Assembly (NCBI RefSeq): GCF_029873635.1
Contig: NC_080426.1
Coordinates: 57,692,673-57,756,672 of the forward strand
Source of the DNA: Malania oleifera
Lineage: Eukaryota > Streptophyta > Magnoliopsida > Santalales > Ximeniaceae
Reading direction: 5' to 3'
Length of the DNA: 64,000 bases
How positions within the stretch are numbered: position 1 is the first letter of the stretch; each line of letters opens with the position of its first letter. The notes under the pieces were generated by a model that worked only from the letters and a program-made list of their open reading frames with translations, was not told the origin of the DNA and made no database searches. Shown piece after piece: positions 11,816-24,301 of the stretch. Both the position numbers and the translations under genes were made by a program.

Positions 11816-11837
11816 GGGTAAAAATGGGGTGTCTACA

Positions 11838-11850
11838 GCTGCCCCTCTTT
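11838..11850 (-). other. Polypurine tract of the Ogre element
   Basis: The minus strand reads AAAGAGGGGCAGC directly before the LTR start TGTAGACACCCC. It is the primer site for plus-strand DNA synthesis. Nearly the same tract precedes the LTR of the second Ogre-type element (59,296-59,308). Confidence 0.85.
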
Positions 11851-12002
11851 GTAGGATTCGTTGCTTCAAAGTGAAAGTAGGAATTGTCCTACGTTATTTG
11901 TAGCAACAAGCCTGCAAAGACAAAAGACGTTGATTTTGGACCGGGCCCAATGTAACAAAAGAGACCAAAATGATTTGTGAAAACTGATTTGCATGTATGA
12001 TT

Positions 12003-13180
12003 GAGAGCACATGAGAATAACTTGCGTCGGATGTAGGAACCCGAGCTATAGTTCACGGAAGGGTGACTTGCACCGGGTGTAGGAACCCGAGCTATAGTGC
12101 ACGGAAGGTGACTTGCACCGGGTGTAGGAACCCGAGCTATAGTTCACAAAGGTGGCTTGCACCAGGTGTAGGAACCCGAGCTATAGTTCACGAGTGGTGA
12201 CTTGCATCGGGTGTAGGAACCCGAGCTATAGTTCACGGACGGTGACTTGCACCGGGTGTAGGAACCCGAGCTATAGTGCACGGAAGGTGACTTGCACCGT
12301 GTGTAGGAACCGGAGCTATAGTTCACGGAAGGGTGACTTGCACCGGGTGTAGGAACCTGAGCTATAGTGCATGGAAGGTGACTTGCACCGGGTGTTGGAA
12401 CCCGAGCTATAGTTCACGGAGGATGACTTGCACCGGGTGTAGGAACCCGAGCTATAGTTCACGAGTGGTGACTTGCATCGGGTGTTGGAACCCGAGCTAT
12501 AGTTCATGGACGGTGACTTGCACCGGGTGTAGAAACCCGAGCTATAGTGCACGGAAGGTGACTTGCACCGGGTGTAGGAACCCGAGCTATAGTTCACGGA
12601 AGGGTGACTTGCACCGGGTGTAGGAACCCGAGCTATAGTGCACGGAAGGTGACTTGCACCGGGTGTAGGAACCCGAGCTATAGTTCACGGAGGATGACTT
12701 GCACCGGGTGTAGGAAACCGAGCTATAGTTCATGAGGGGTGACTTGCATCGGGTGTAGGAACCCAAGCTATAGTGCACGGAAGGTGACTTGCACCGGGTG
12801 TAGGAACCCGAGCTATAGTTCACGGAGGATGACTTGCACCGGGTGTAGGAACCCAAGCTATAGTTCACGAAGGATGACTTGGACCGGGTGTAGGAACCTG
12901 AGCTATAGTTCATGAGGGGTGACTTGCATCGGGTGTAGGAACCCGAGCTATAGTTCACGGAGGATGACTTGCACCGGGTGTAGGAACCCGAGCTATAGTT
13001 CACAGAAGGGTGACTTGCACCGGGTGTAGGAACCCGAGCTATAGTTCACAAAGGTGGCTTGCACCGGGTGTAGGAACCCAAGCTATAGTTCACGGAGGAT
13101 GACTTGCACCGGGTGTAGGAACCCGAGCTATAGTTCATGAGGGGTGACTTGCATCGGGTGTAGGAACCCGAGCTATAGTG
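12003..13180. repeat. 45-bp minisatellite in the Ogre 3' UTR (about 26 units)
   Basis: The unit contains ACTTGCACCGGGTGTAGG and AACCCGAGCTATAGTTCACG. I count 26 starts from about 12,015 to 13,145, mean spacing about 45 bp (43-49). Units differ mainly in the linker (TTCACGGAGGAT, GCACGGAAGGT, TTCATGAGGGG and others). Because 45 is a multiple of three, long repetitive reading frames appear on both strands; these are not taken as genes. Tandem repeats in the 3' UTR are a known habit of Ogre elements. Confidence 0.95.
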
Positions 13181-14332
13181 TATGCAGTAATAACTCCAAT
13201 ATTAGTGAAACAAAGGTTGTTTGGATAATGATCAAAAGAGATGCATGACAAGAGGAGTATGACTAGAATGCAGTAGTGCATGTATGCTGTCTACCGTGGT
13301 GCTAGAACATGGGGATATGTTGCTACATGTTTTTATGCAATGCATGAAATGTGTGGTAATGAATGAAGGAAATGCCTGAATCTTTTCCCCTAGTGCGTCT
13401 GTGATCAATAACCTCATCTTTCATCTTGGCCATGTTTTTGATACTTGCCACATCTGCAACTGATCTTGGCTCAATTTTCTTAATTCACTCAATCATGGAG
13501 ACGATTGACTTGGCTAAAAGGAAACTCACTAAAAAAAAATCTGCCTCAGTTGAATGGATCTACAACCAATATTAACCCTGTTTGCTTAATGCAATTGAAT
13601 AGGGAGACATCTGACAAGCTTTGGCACTATAATTGCCTCATTGCAAATGCATCAGTAAAAGCTCTCAATTTCATATGAAGGCCACAACCTGTCCGGACCC
13701 TGCCTTATTCATCGGTTGTACACCACATTTCCAAAGCTCTAAGTCATACTTGCTGATCATGCCTGAAACAGGAAGCATACTAGCGAACTCTTTTGATTAC
13801 CCTATTCTTGAGACTATGAAAAAGGTGTTTTTTTTTTTTTTTTTTGAGAAATATCCAACCATGTAATTGTAACATCCCTTTGCTACATCAAAAGATCATA
13901 TATGCAAGATGACTAGTTTACCAGACTTAAATGTCAGTTTAAAGGAAAAACTTTATACCAGTATTCAAAAAGTCGAAGCACATGAATGTTAAGTTGTCAA
14001 GCTTAATTCCCCTTTGACTGATTTTTTTTTCTTTTTCGTTGATGACCCCAAACATTTCTCCTTCCTTTCGCCTTATTCTGTTGCGAACCCCTATAATTCT
14101 TAAGTTAAACTATTGCCTCAGGTTCAGTTCATGTTTTGATCTCAAGATAGTCTTTAAGACTCGGGACGAAACGTAGGCTTGGGGATATAGGTTTTCTGAA
14201 GAAGAGGGAAACTATGGCTCAAAAATCCCAACCCATAATGACATTCTCTGCCCCAGTTTAAGTTGAGGTACTTTGTTTTGGCTTTGACCGAACTTGTCTT
14301 TTGAACAAGCTGCCTACGTACCTTTTCAGGAT
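13181..14332 (-). other. Ogre 3' UTR between minisatellite and pol
   Basis: Non-coding on the element's strand, with poly-pyrimidine runs. The part near 14,150-14,215 is recognisably related (inverted) to 57,190-57,290 in the second Ogre-type element. No gene was recognised. Confidence 0.6.
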
Positions 14333-15077
14333 CAGGTCATTACGTAGTTCAGACTCAATCATTGAGTCTGACAAATTATTAGAGACAACAATGTATACCA
14401 ATTTGGTCAGGTCTTTTATTTGGACTGTAATATAGGCTAGGGGTACGGGTTAAAGGAAGAAAGAGTTAAATAAGGCTCAAAATCAGCACTTTCATTAAGG
14501 GCAACTTGGTCAAAGATCACATGCGTAGTATGTCAATTATTTTCTTTCTCTTTTCTTCTTTTTCCATTTGCTTTTGCTGCTCCCTTTTGTTTTTCTCTTT
14601 CATGAAGGGATTCGGTCATTTTTGTTTGGACTTCATTTGGGACTAATCCTTTGAAATTGCCCCAATGTGGGGTGTGATCCTTTGACGGGTTAATCAAAAA
14701 TTGAATTTTCCAGGCTCAAGAAGGGCTTGCAAGGGATCTCTTTTTGTTTCTTTTGGGTAGCAGAAAAATGGCCTGCCATCATTTCGAGTAGCCAATTGTT
14801 GTCTCATATGACTTGCCAGACCCTAAAGGACCCATACCCAGGTTAAATTTTGTAAACTGACTTTTGAAAAAAATACTGGTTTATCATTTAGGCTCAATTT
14901 GGTTATCAAATGGTAAATCGTTATTTGGCTTTTTTATAGGAAAGCAGATCGGCCAACGATGGCCATCTATCATTTGATCAAAACATGAATAATGAACAGT
15001 CATTAGATTTATGAAGCAAATCGTCATCTTATTGAATTTCCTTGAGAGTTTACAGGGTTTCTAAGAAAAATATTTCT
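14333..15077 (-). other. Ogre 3' UTR immediately downstream of pol (copy A)
   Basis: Non-coding sequence after the pol stop. It contains the GCCCCAATGTGGGGTG inverted-repeat motif (14,660s), which recurs in copy B (23,888) and, diverged and inverted, at 56,760 in the second Ogre-type element. Confidence 0.6.
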
Positions 15078-18000
15078 TTACCGCATCTGAGTTTGTGGGT
15101 GCACCAGATCGGCTCCATCCATGTCTGATAACAATAGGGCACCTCCTGAAAATGCTTTCTTTACCACATACGGCCCTTCATAATTTGGGGTCCACTTACC
15201 TCGGGGGTCATTATGAATTGGTAAAATCTTTTTCAAGACTAGATCTCCTTCTTGAAACCGTCGAATACGCACTTTCTTGATAAAAGCTCTCATCATTCTC
15301 CTTTGGTATAACTGCCCATGAACTATAGCTGTCAATCTTTTTTCTTCAATTAGATTCAACTGGTCATATCTAGATTGCACCCATTCTGCTTCGGTTAACT
15401 TTGCTTCTTTTAAGACTCGTAACGATGGAATCTCAACTTTTATTGGAATTACGGCCTCCATTCCGTATACCAAAGAGAAAGGGGTAGCCCCTGTAGATGT
15501 TCGAACAGTGGTTCGATAGGCCAATAAAGCGAAAGGTAACTTCTCATGCCAATCTCTATAGGTCTTTGTCATTTTTTCCAAGATGCTCTTGATGTTCTTA
15601 TTGGCTGCTTCCACTGCTCCATTCATTTGGGGTCGATAGGGGGCTGAATTATGATGCTTGACCTTGAACTGACTGCATAATTTTGTCATGACCTCGTTGT
15701 TCAAGTTTTTAGCATTGTCTGATATTATCCTTTCTGGGATCCCATACCTGCAAATTAATTCTCTCCTGATAAAACGATTGATTACATTTTGAGTGACATT
15801 AGAGTATGATGCTGCTTCTACCCATTTTGTGAAGTAGTCAATGGCCACGAAAATGAATCGATGCCCATTACTAGCCTTCGGGGTTATCGGTCCGATCACA
15901 TCCATGCCCCATGCTGAGAAAGGCCAAGGTGTAGATAAAACCTGGAGTTGAGTGGGTGGGACTTGTATGCGATCTCCATAGATTTGACACTTATGGCACT
16001 TTCGAACATACTCTATACAATCCCGTTCCATGGTTATCCAATAGTTTCCACTCCTTAGGATTTTTTGGGCCAACGAGTGTCCTCCCGCATGGGTCCCACA
16101 AACGCCGTCATGTACTTCCTGTATGATTTGTCTTGCCTCTTGCAACTCCACGCACCGTAGGAGGGTCATATCATGATTCCTTTTATACAATATCTCCCCA
16201 TCTAAGAAGAATCCCATAGCTAGCCTCCGAATTGTCTTTCGGTCATTATTAGAGGCTCCTATGGGATACTCCTTCCAGTGAATGTATGTTTTGATATCAT
16301 GAAACCATGGCTTTCCATCAGCTTCTTCTATCATTATACAATATGCTGGCTCCCTATGCATCCTTATTCGAATGGGTTCAATCTCTATTCCGGACTCAAC
16401 CTTAAATAAAGCCGCCAATGTTGCTAGCGCATCAGGGATTAAGTTACTCTCTCTCGGTAAATGCGAAAAACTGATGGCATCGAATTCCTGCATCATTTCC
16501 TGAATGAACTCCTGGTATGGTATTAATTTGGAATCCCGGGTTTCCCACTTTCCAGTCAACTGATAAATTACCAAAGCGGAATCTCCTTTTACAATCAATT
16601 TTTTAATGCCTCGGTCAATAGCCGCCTGTAAGCCCAATACGCACGCTTCATACTTGGCTATATTATTGGTACACGGAAAGGTGAGTTTGGCTGTGACTGG
16701 GTAATGTTTACCCTCTGGTGATATGAGTACAGCCCCTATTCCATGCCCCCATACGTTGGTTGCCCCATCAAATAGCATCATCCACCCAATATTACCTTCC
16801 TTTTCTTGATCAATTGAATCAATATCTTGATCCGGGAAGTCAAACTCCATGGATTGGTAATCATTAACGGCCCTATCAGCCAAATATTCTGCTATAATGC
16901 TCCCTTTGATGGCTTTTCTCGTCACATATGTAATATCATATTCAGTCAACAGCATTTGCCAACGAGCCATCCGTCCTGTTACTGCAGGTTTCTCGAAAAC
17001 ATACTTAATCGGATCCATTTTAGAAATCAGCCATGTTGTGTAATACAGCGTGTATTGCCTTAATTTACTAACCACCCACACCAAAGCGCAACATGTCTTC
17101 TCCAGGTTAGAGTACCTAGATTCGTATTCCGTGAACTTTTTGCTTAAATAATAGATGGCGCGCTCCTTTCTTCCAGACTCATCGTGTTGTCCTAACACAC
17201 ACCCAATGGAATTCTCTGATACTACTAAGTACAATATAAGAGGCCTTCCAGGTACAGGGGGAACCAAAACTGGAGGGTTCAATAGATATTCTTTTATTTA
17301 CTCAAATGCTTTCTGACATTCTTCACTCCATTTTTCAGGGTTATCCTTCTTCAGCAGCGTAAATATGAGCTCACAAGTAGCAGTCAATTGAGATATAAAT
17401 CGAGCTATGTAGTTCAATTGGCCTAGGAAACTCCTAACTTCTTTTTCGGTTTTGGGACTAGGCATTTCTCGAATAGCTTTTATTTTATCTGGGTCTACTT
17501 CAATCCCTTTTTCACTTACGATAAATCCCAACAATTTTCCTGAAGAAGCTCCGAATGTACATTTTTCTGGATTTAATTTCAGTTGACATTTTCGTAGCCT
17601 TTTAAATAGCTTCCTTAAGTTCATCACATGGCTATACTCATCTCGAGACTTAACAATCATGTCGTCCACATATACTTCTATCTTCTTATGCATCAAGTCA
17701 TGGAATAACGTTACCATGGCTCTCTGATAGGTTGCCCCTGCATTCTTTAAACCAAAGGGCATAACCTTGTAGCAAAAGGTCCCCCATAAGGTGATAAACG
17801 TGGTCTTCTCTTTATCTTCTGGGGCCATCTTAATTTGATTATATCCAGAAAACCCATCCATGAATGAAAACAGGGCATGTCCCGCGGTATTGTCTACCAG
17901 CACATCTATGTGTGGAAGTGGGAAATTATCTTTAGGGCTAGCTTTATTCAAGTCTCAATAGTCAACACAGACTCTCACTTTTCCATTTTTCTTCATTATT

Positions 18001-18492
18001 GGAACTACATTGGCCATCCACTCTGGATATTTGGCTACTTCTAAAAAACCAGCCTCAAACTGCTTTTGTACCTCTTCTTTTATTTTGATCAACATATCTG
18101 GGCGCATTCTCCTCAGTTTCTGTTTTACTGGTTTGCTATTTGGGTAAATGGTTATTTTATGTGTTACTAAGTCCGTATCCAAACCCGGCATGTCCTGATA
18201 TGACCATGCGAAAACATCTTGGTATTCCTTCAGAAGGTTTATCATTTCGCATCTTTCTTTTCCTCCCAACAGTGCCCCGATTTTTACTTCTTTTGGTTCC
18301 TCATTAGTCCCCAAATTTATTGTGACCGTGGGGTCACTACTGGTTAAAGTTGGCTTTTCATCTGATTTCAACATTCTTTGCATTTCAGGTGATAAGTCAG
18401 TCTCCTCTTCTATTTTAGCTTCTAGGATTAAGTTTTCAAAGTTAACATCAATTTCTGGCTCCTGAATACTGGTATGATTATTTTCCCTATCC
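15078..18492 (-). pseudogene. pol: Ogre pol: RT, RNase H, archaeal-type RNase H, integrase (copy A)
   Basis: This is the second exon of the gag-pro-pol gene, one reading frame of 1,138 codons from the 3' splice site at 18,493 to the stop at 15,078. RT shows MDGFSGYNQI and the catalytic YVDD (about 17,660). Connected RNase H follows (SKKFTEYESRYSNLEKTC, AEYLADRA). A second, archaeal-type RNase H has the acidic residues in LFDGAT, KYEACVLGLQ, KGDSAL and NLIPDALATLA. Integrase has an HHCC zinc-binding module (THAGGH, CHKC) and a D-D-35-E triad in WGMDVIGP, ISDNAKN and GAVEAAN with exactly 35 residues between the last two. A C-terminal domain follows. The double RNase H is the mark of the Tat lineage. 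Two in-frame stops occur: TGA at 17,955-17,957 just after VRVCVDY (also in copy B) and TAA at 17,298-17,300 after CQKAFE (copy A only; copy B has a lysine codon). Confidence 0.9.
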
Positions 18493-18652
18493 CTGCATAA
18501 AACAAAGGTAAACAATTCTTTGACAAATGACCCCATGATGCAATAAATGCGAAAGAAATGCATACTGGTTTTATGGATGAAAAAGACAAACGGTCCGAGG
18601 CAATAATGTCCACGGATTACAAAAAGAAAGCAAAATGAGTGAAAGCTATTAC
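18493..18652 (-). other. Ogre intron between pro and pol (copy A)
   Basis: The 5' site is CTTCAT|GTAATAGC at 18,652 and the 3' site is TTTTATGCAG|GGATAG at 18,493, preceded by a T-rich tract. Length is 160 nt. Splicing would remove the stop codon that ends the pro frame (its TAA overlaps the donor) and keep the pol frame. Ogre elements are known to carry an intron here. The frames crossing the unspliced intron are artefacts. Confidence 0.8.
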
Positions 18653-21600
18653 ATGAAGTGAATTGGGTAATCAAAAGATGTCCAGTTCTGAATTTCTGCT
18701 CCTGTCAATGGGTAGATCCATCTACTCGAGTCATTCATGTGGTCCCCTGATTCCAAGGCCAATATGCTCATCTGTTTCATTTCTTCCTCAAGAGTGACTT
18801 GATTGCCCTTTCGAAAGGTTTGATTCATTGGCGGGACTTCTACCCCCCATTTAGTACTTACTCTCCCTGTGCGCCTCTCGATTCGGAGTATTCTTTTCTC
18901 TTCTGCCTTCTTCTTATGGTCAGTTAAAGTAGGAGTATATCCGATGCCGTATCTCTTATTCATGCCTTCTGGTAACAATGGCATTGTGATGCCCTGAAGA
19001 TACTTCCCCAACCCTTTTCCCGGGGAAAAACCCTGATTTAATCATTTCTGCAGCCACCATACGTGTGGAAGAAGAGATCCGAGGTTGAGGGATAAAAGAT
19101 CCCTCCATTATAGTAATGACGTTGATGATCTCAAATGCTCGGAATGAATCTTCATGGGCTTCTTCAGCTGCTTCCACATAAGGAGTGGAAGAAGATTTAG
19201 TAACCATTATATCGGTTTCTCCATAAACACATACCAGTTTATCCCTTACTACAAATTTCACTCGTTGATGCAGAGAGGAGGGAACTGCCCCCAGTATTAT
19301 GTATCCAAGGCCTTCCCAAGAGGCAAATGTATGAAGGTGTAATATCCATGACTTGAAAAGTGATATTGAAGGTTACGGGCCCAATCTGAATAGGGATATC
19401 AAGCGACCCTACTGTCTCTCTTCGTGTTCCATCAAAGGCACGCACCACCAAATTGTTTGGTGTCACATAAGAAGGATCAATGGGTAACCTTTGCAGTGTA
19501 GTCATTGGCATAACATTGAGGGATGACCCATTATCTATCAAGACTCGAGACATCATATGATCCTTACATTGGTGGATATATGCAACGCCTTGTTGTGCCC
19601 CTGGCCTTCTGGCGGAATTTCTTCATCAGTAAAAGTGATGTAGTTGGAGGCTGCCAGACTTCCGATCACATGATTGAATTTATCAACGCTGATATCTTGG
19701 GGAATGTAAGCTTGGTTTAGGACTTTAAGTAACGCCTCCCGATGGGTCTCTGAATTTAGTAGAAGTGACAAAACAGATATGTGAGCCGGCATTTTCTTTA
19801 GTTGGTCCACAATGTTGTACTCGCTATGCTTTATTATCTTCAGGAATTCCTCGGCCTCTCCATTGGATATTGGACTTTTCACTGCCCTGTCTGGTTCCCC
19901 TGCATTCTATCGGTTTGCTTTAAAAGAATCTGGCATATACACCCTACCACTTCGAGTTATCCCTTTTACCCCTGCTATATTGCTGGTGCTTCCTTCGACA
20001 TACGCTTCGCATTCATATTTCCAGGGTACTGCTTGGTTACTCTTGTATGGGAATGGCCTGGGAGTAGAGATCACCAAGCGAGCTGGCGCTTCCTGTGTGG
20101 GAAGAGCCTTGTTCATGGTAGGTATGAATGGTTGATGAGTGCACTGATGATATACTGGCCTGTTTTCCCCCAATGACTGCAATCTCTCCAGTTTGCGGGG
20201 TACAACCGATCTTTATAAACTTGTTATCCACCATCTTTTGCAAAAACATTCTAAAAGTCACACACTGTTTCACAGATCTTCCTTCTTTACTCTGACATAA
20301 ACAAAGTGCATTAGTGGGGCAAATGGCCTCCTGCCCTATCCGACCTGCCCGCAATAAGTTCATTGAACACCCAATCTAAAGACATTTGTTCAAAATTTCC
20401 TCATTCGTCCCTTCTTCTATCATTCCGACATTGTTACCCCCCATGATTGGGCAGAGGGTTCCCTTAAATTCTTGGTTGCTTATCATCAAATGCTAGCCAT
20501 TCGGCTTCTCTTAGTGTTTGAACCTTATTTTTAAATGTCCAACACCGTTTCAATAGTGTGCCCGGGAGTATTAGCTTGATATGCACATTTGGCTTCGGGG
20601 TCATACCATTGCGGAAAGGTGCCGTTAATGACCATTCCAGGAATGACTGAAACTAAGTTTCCTTTCCATCAATTGTGGGAATAATTCTGAGTATGTCAGT
20701 GGAATAGGATCTCTCCTTCTCGTATGTCTCTGGATGCCTCTATCATGAGTTCGCACATTCGGTTGGGTGGGCATGGTCCCGGAAGGAACAATTTGGGATC
20801 TACCTCCTGTATGAACTGTCTGATTGACAGAGGGTTCAAAAACAAAATTCCTCCTAGCCCCTGGGCCCATGCTCTCTTTGATATTGTTGTCTTTGACCAT
20901 CTGAACCTCTTCTTCCTTCTCTTGCTTGTCCACTTCTTGCCTAGACCAGTCTCTGTACTAATACTTTTAGTTATCCCGACTTTTGATGGCCGTCTCAATC
21001 CTCTCTCTCCGGTAGGAAACAATGTCCTTGAAGTCATGGGGGGTTGCTCCTAAGAGATCCCGAAGTAGGATCTTTCAAGGTATTCACAAATGGGAAATAG
21101 CCTCCCTGTCTTCCACCAAGGAGGTTGACTGGCCAGGACATGGTCCCTCCACCTGTATGCATATTCTCTAAATGTTTCGGTGGGGTCTCATTTTGCAATA
21201 CTCTGCAAGGTCATACCGATCGGGTGTCATTTCCTATAACATGGCGGTATTGAGCTATGAAAGAATTAGCCAAATCTTTCCATGTGCGGATCCGAGCCGA
21301 TCTTGTGGAATATACCACCTGATAGCTAGCCCCCGTCAAGCTATCTTGAAAGCAAATGCATCATTAGTCTCTCATTATCGGAATGTGCAGCCATTTTTTG
21401 CAATACAGGCGCAGGTGAGTTCGAGGACAATTAGTTCCATTAATTTTTCAAAATCTGGTATTTTGAATTTCGGTGCTAGGGTGACCTTTGGACAAAGACA
21501 CAGATCATTGGGATCTATAGAGGCGAATGTATTGGATCCCTCATAGCTTTCAGACGTTCCTCTAGTACGTCGTATCGACGTTCAGTTTCAGATCTATTCA

Positions 21601-21946
21601 TCCCCAGATCAGAAGCTACTAATGGGGGAGTCCCCACTATTACTGGAAACCCCTGTGCTGGTATATTGGGGATGAACGGGGGTATACTTGGCATTGAACC
21701 CTCCACGACGCAGGTAGTGGAGCTGACGTTTGTCCACGTACTGGGGGTAAACCATGGAGGATGAGCAGGATCCATATCTATCTCCGGATTCATTCTGCAC
21801 TGCTTTCCTTTGTTCGTCAACAATTCCAGGATCTTGCTCATTTTTTCATTCAATTCTTCTTGTCCTTGCTCTATGCCCAGGGACTCTACCTTCCAATTGT
21901 TCACATCATCTTTCTTTTGCCCTTCTCTGGTATTGTATTGATGCAT
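18653..21946 (-). pseudogene. gag-pro: Ogre gag-pro (copy A), frame-shattered
   Basis: Same gene as 27,870-31,151 but cut into many short frames. Frames change near 19,015 (CCCGGGGAAA against CCCGGGAAA in copy B), near 19,280 (CTGCCCCCAG against CTGCCCCAG), near 19,570, and repeatedly between 20,160 and 21,946. Most differences are single bases within or next to homopolymers. Shared stops: TAG at 19,907-19,909 and TAA at 20,464-20,466. The start phrase MHQYNTR and the RYDVLEERLKA and SVNQTVHTGGRSQIVPSGT blocks are still readable in pieces. Confidence 0.8.
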
Positions 21947-22234
21947 GACAGTCTCAATGTTGCTTGCTTAGACGAAATTCTGTCGCTAGGCACTGCAAAC
22001 CAAAACTTTCCCTTTTTAGAATCGTGAATGCATAGATATGAATGCATGAAATGCAATGGTCTTTTCAAGACATGTGTAAATTTCACAAATATGAAACATA
22101 TGTATGCAACATAGTACTCCAATCAAGGTTCATGGAAGAGATCATCATCATTTTCGAAAATAAAATCTGCTTTTCATTAATAGAATCCTTCTATACAATA
22201 ACAAATCCAAACCGAATATTAAATCAAGATCTGC
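21947..22234 (-). other. Spacer between Ogre ORF1 and gag (copy A)
   Basis: Non-coding, AT-rich, repeated in copy B at 31,152-31,439. It would be the gag leader downstream of ORF1. No clear splice or initiation signal could be singled out. Confidence 0.5.
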
Positions 22235-23568
22235 TCATGATTGCACAATCTCTGCATTTTGTTGTGTCGACTTTTTACGCAAAGCCCGAAACTTGGCCTC
22301 CCAGTAGCCCGCTTTCATTATGCATGGTTCAATCTTTTCCAGTACTTGATTATACTTGCTTCTCTGCTCATCCCCTTGCCTCTCCAACTCTTGTATGTAT
22401 AGCGATTTCGTTTTTCATTTCGGTATAGGCATCTTCTACATTTTGAGACTTCCGTTCAGTGGACGCTTGAGCCTTCGTCTTTCCTTTCTTATAGCCACGA
22501 TATCTTCTTCTGATTGTATTACCGGATCCTCTGTCCGCTTGATTTCCTTGCGATAGACAAAGGTTAGTGCCGTCTTTGGTTTGCTGATTCCTTTATTTCT
22601 CTTTCTGCTCATTGCATCCCCTTTTCTACGGGCAAGGGACCCCTTGTGCTTCATTCACGATGCATGCGCTTGGTGATTTAATATGCTCAATTAACGATTT
22701 CCCCGGGATTCTTTGAGTTGGGGGTTTACCCCGGTTTTCTCACCAGCTTTTCATAATTTCCTTGGACGTGCAATACATCACTCGGGTCTATTAGGTTCAC
22801 TGCTTCCACCCAACCATAATTTTCTAAAATCCGGGTTTTTTGAGTGTCCCTGTTTCACATGCAAATCCGAGTCAGCCAAATTCGTGAGTCATAGGCACAC
22901 TGAGAATCCCCAAATTGGCCTTCTTTCGGAACCATCAAAGGGGCATATGCTATCCCTCCCATGGCCTGTAATGGAACCCATTGAGAATTTCCACACCGAT
23001 ATATCATGTGTTAGAGTGGACCATCCTGGCGCCACCAAGTTACCCCTGAGTCGATCAGCCACCACTTTTTTTGTGGTTTTCCTTTAATTATCTAACTGCC
23101 TTTAAATTGGGTATCCTCAAATTCAATCCAAAGGGATTCGGATCAACTGAGAAAATACTACGAAGCCCCCCATTTGTTTAGACGATAAGTGACCCTAACC
23201 ATCCAGACTATCCCAGCTGCACACCACATTTTAAACTCTCTGCCTCCTGATTCCTGCAGTTTGTTTGAGTGATTCTGAAAATATCTGCCAGGATGTCTTG
23301 AACCGGGGGGGTTATCCCGTTACGTACTTGTGGCTACAAACGAAACAGTAGCTTGATCACATCTTTATTCTTTTGGAAAAATGATCATACAAACCGTAAT
23401 ATCTAATGCCATCATCTGTTTGAACCTCTCTTTTTCTTCTTTTCGATTATTCTTTCATTTCTTTCACTGCTTCCAAGAGATTTTCCTTACTTCTTCACCT
23501 CCCTCGAGAATTTTTTCGGAATTTTGAACCACCGCCAGGCATCGACATCTCCTTCACGAACGAAACAC
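22235..23568 (-). pseudogene. Ogre ORF1 (copy A), truncated and frame-shattered
   Basis: C-terminal three quarters of ORF1. Its stop at 22,235-22,237 matches copy B's at 31,440. Reading frames are broken every few dozen codons by one-base indels. It ends abruptly at the junction with copy B. At about 23,285 it has an extra base relative to copy B that keeps the frame open where copy B is shifted, so neither copy is uniformly the better one. Confidence 0.75.
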
Positions 23569-24301
23569 CAGGTCATTACGTAGTTCAGACTCAATCATGT
23601 TCGGACAAATTATTGAGACAACAATGTATACCAATTTGGTCAGGGTCTTTTATTGGACTGTCATATAGGCTAGGTGTACGGTTTAAAGGAAAAATAGTTA
23701 AATAAGGCTCAAAATCAGCAACTTCATTAAGGGCCAACTTGGTCAAGATCACATTCTATTATGTCAATTATTTTTTTCTCTTTTTCTTCTTTTTCCATTT
23801 GCTTTTGCTGCTCCCTTTTGTTTTTCTCTTTCATGAAGGATTCGGTCATTTTTGTTTGGACTCATTTGGGACTAATCCTTTGAAATTGCCCCAATGTGGG
23901 GTGTGATCCTTTGACGGGTTAATCAAAAATTGAATTTTCCAGGCTCAAGAAGGGCTTGCAAGGGATCTCTTTTTGTTTCTTTTGGGTAGCAGAAAATGGC
24001 CTGCCATCATTTCGAGTAGCCAATTGTTGTCTCATATGACTTGCCAGACCCTAAAGGACCCATACCCAGGTCAAATTTTGTAAACTGACTTTGAAAAAAT
24101 ACTGGTTTATCATTTAGGCTCAATTTGGTTATCAAATGGTAAATCGTTATTTGGCTTTTTTATAGGAAAGCAGATCGGCCAACGATGGCCATCTATCATT
24201 TGATCAAACATGAATAATGAACAGTCATTAGATTTATGAAGCAAATCGTCATCTTATGAATTTCCTTGAGAGTTTACAGGGTTTCTAAGAAAAATATTTC
24301 T

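Larger units (their letters stand above)
8557..11837 (-). repeat. Ogre 3' LTR (left)
   Basis: Reading on the minus strand it begins TGTAGACACCCCATTTT at 11,837 and ends with CGCCGCGACA at 8,557. From its 5' end it holds an (ATT)n tract, a TATA-like box, a GC-rich transcribed region (about 10,160-10,960), a long AT-rich part, and a terminal block with GTTAGTGGCGACTCC. The PPT abuts it on the right. Long reading frames on both strands in the GC-rich part have no ATG-supported or family-supported protein. Confidence 0.9.
14333..23568 (-). repeat. Ogre interior, tandem copy A
   Basis: It begins CAGGTCATTACGTAGTTCAG, the same phrase as at 23,569. It contains the 3' UTR start, pol, intron, gag-pro and part of ORF1, and stops inside ORF1 after CGAACGAAACAC. 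The pol end is clean and frames are open. From about 19,000 onward, and strongly after 20,000, single-base insertions and deletions break every frame. Confidence 0.9.

Noticed and set aside
12003-13180. Regular repeats resembling a CRISPR array, and long repetitive reading frames (15-residue period) on both strands
   Set aside because: Units are contiguous with no unique spacers, lie in the 3' UTR of a plant retrotransposon, and the frames exist only because the period is a multiple of three.
18428-18674. Short frames reading through the pro/pol boundary (also 27,649-27,895)
   Set aside because: They cover the 160-nt intron; the in-frame splice explains the boundary better than separate proteins.
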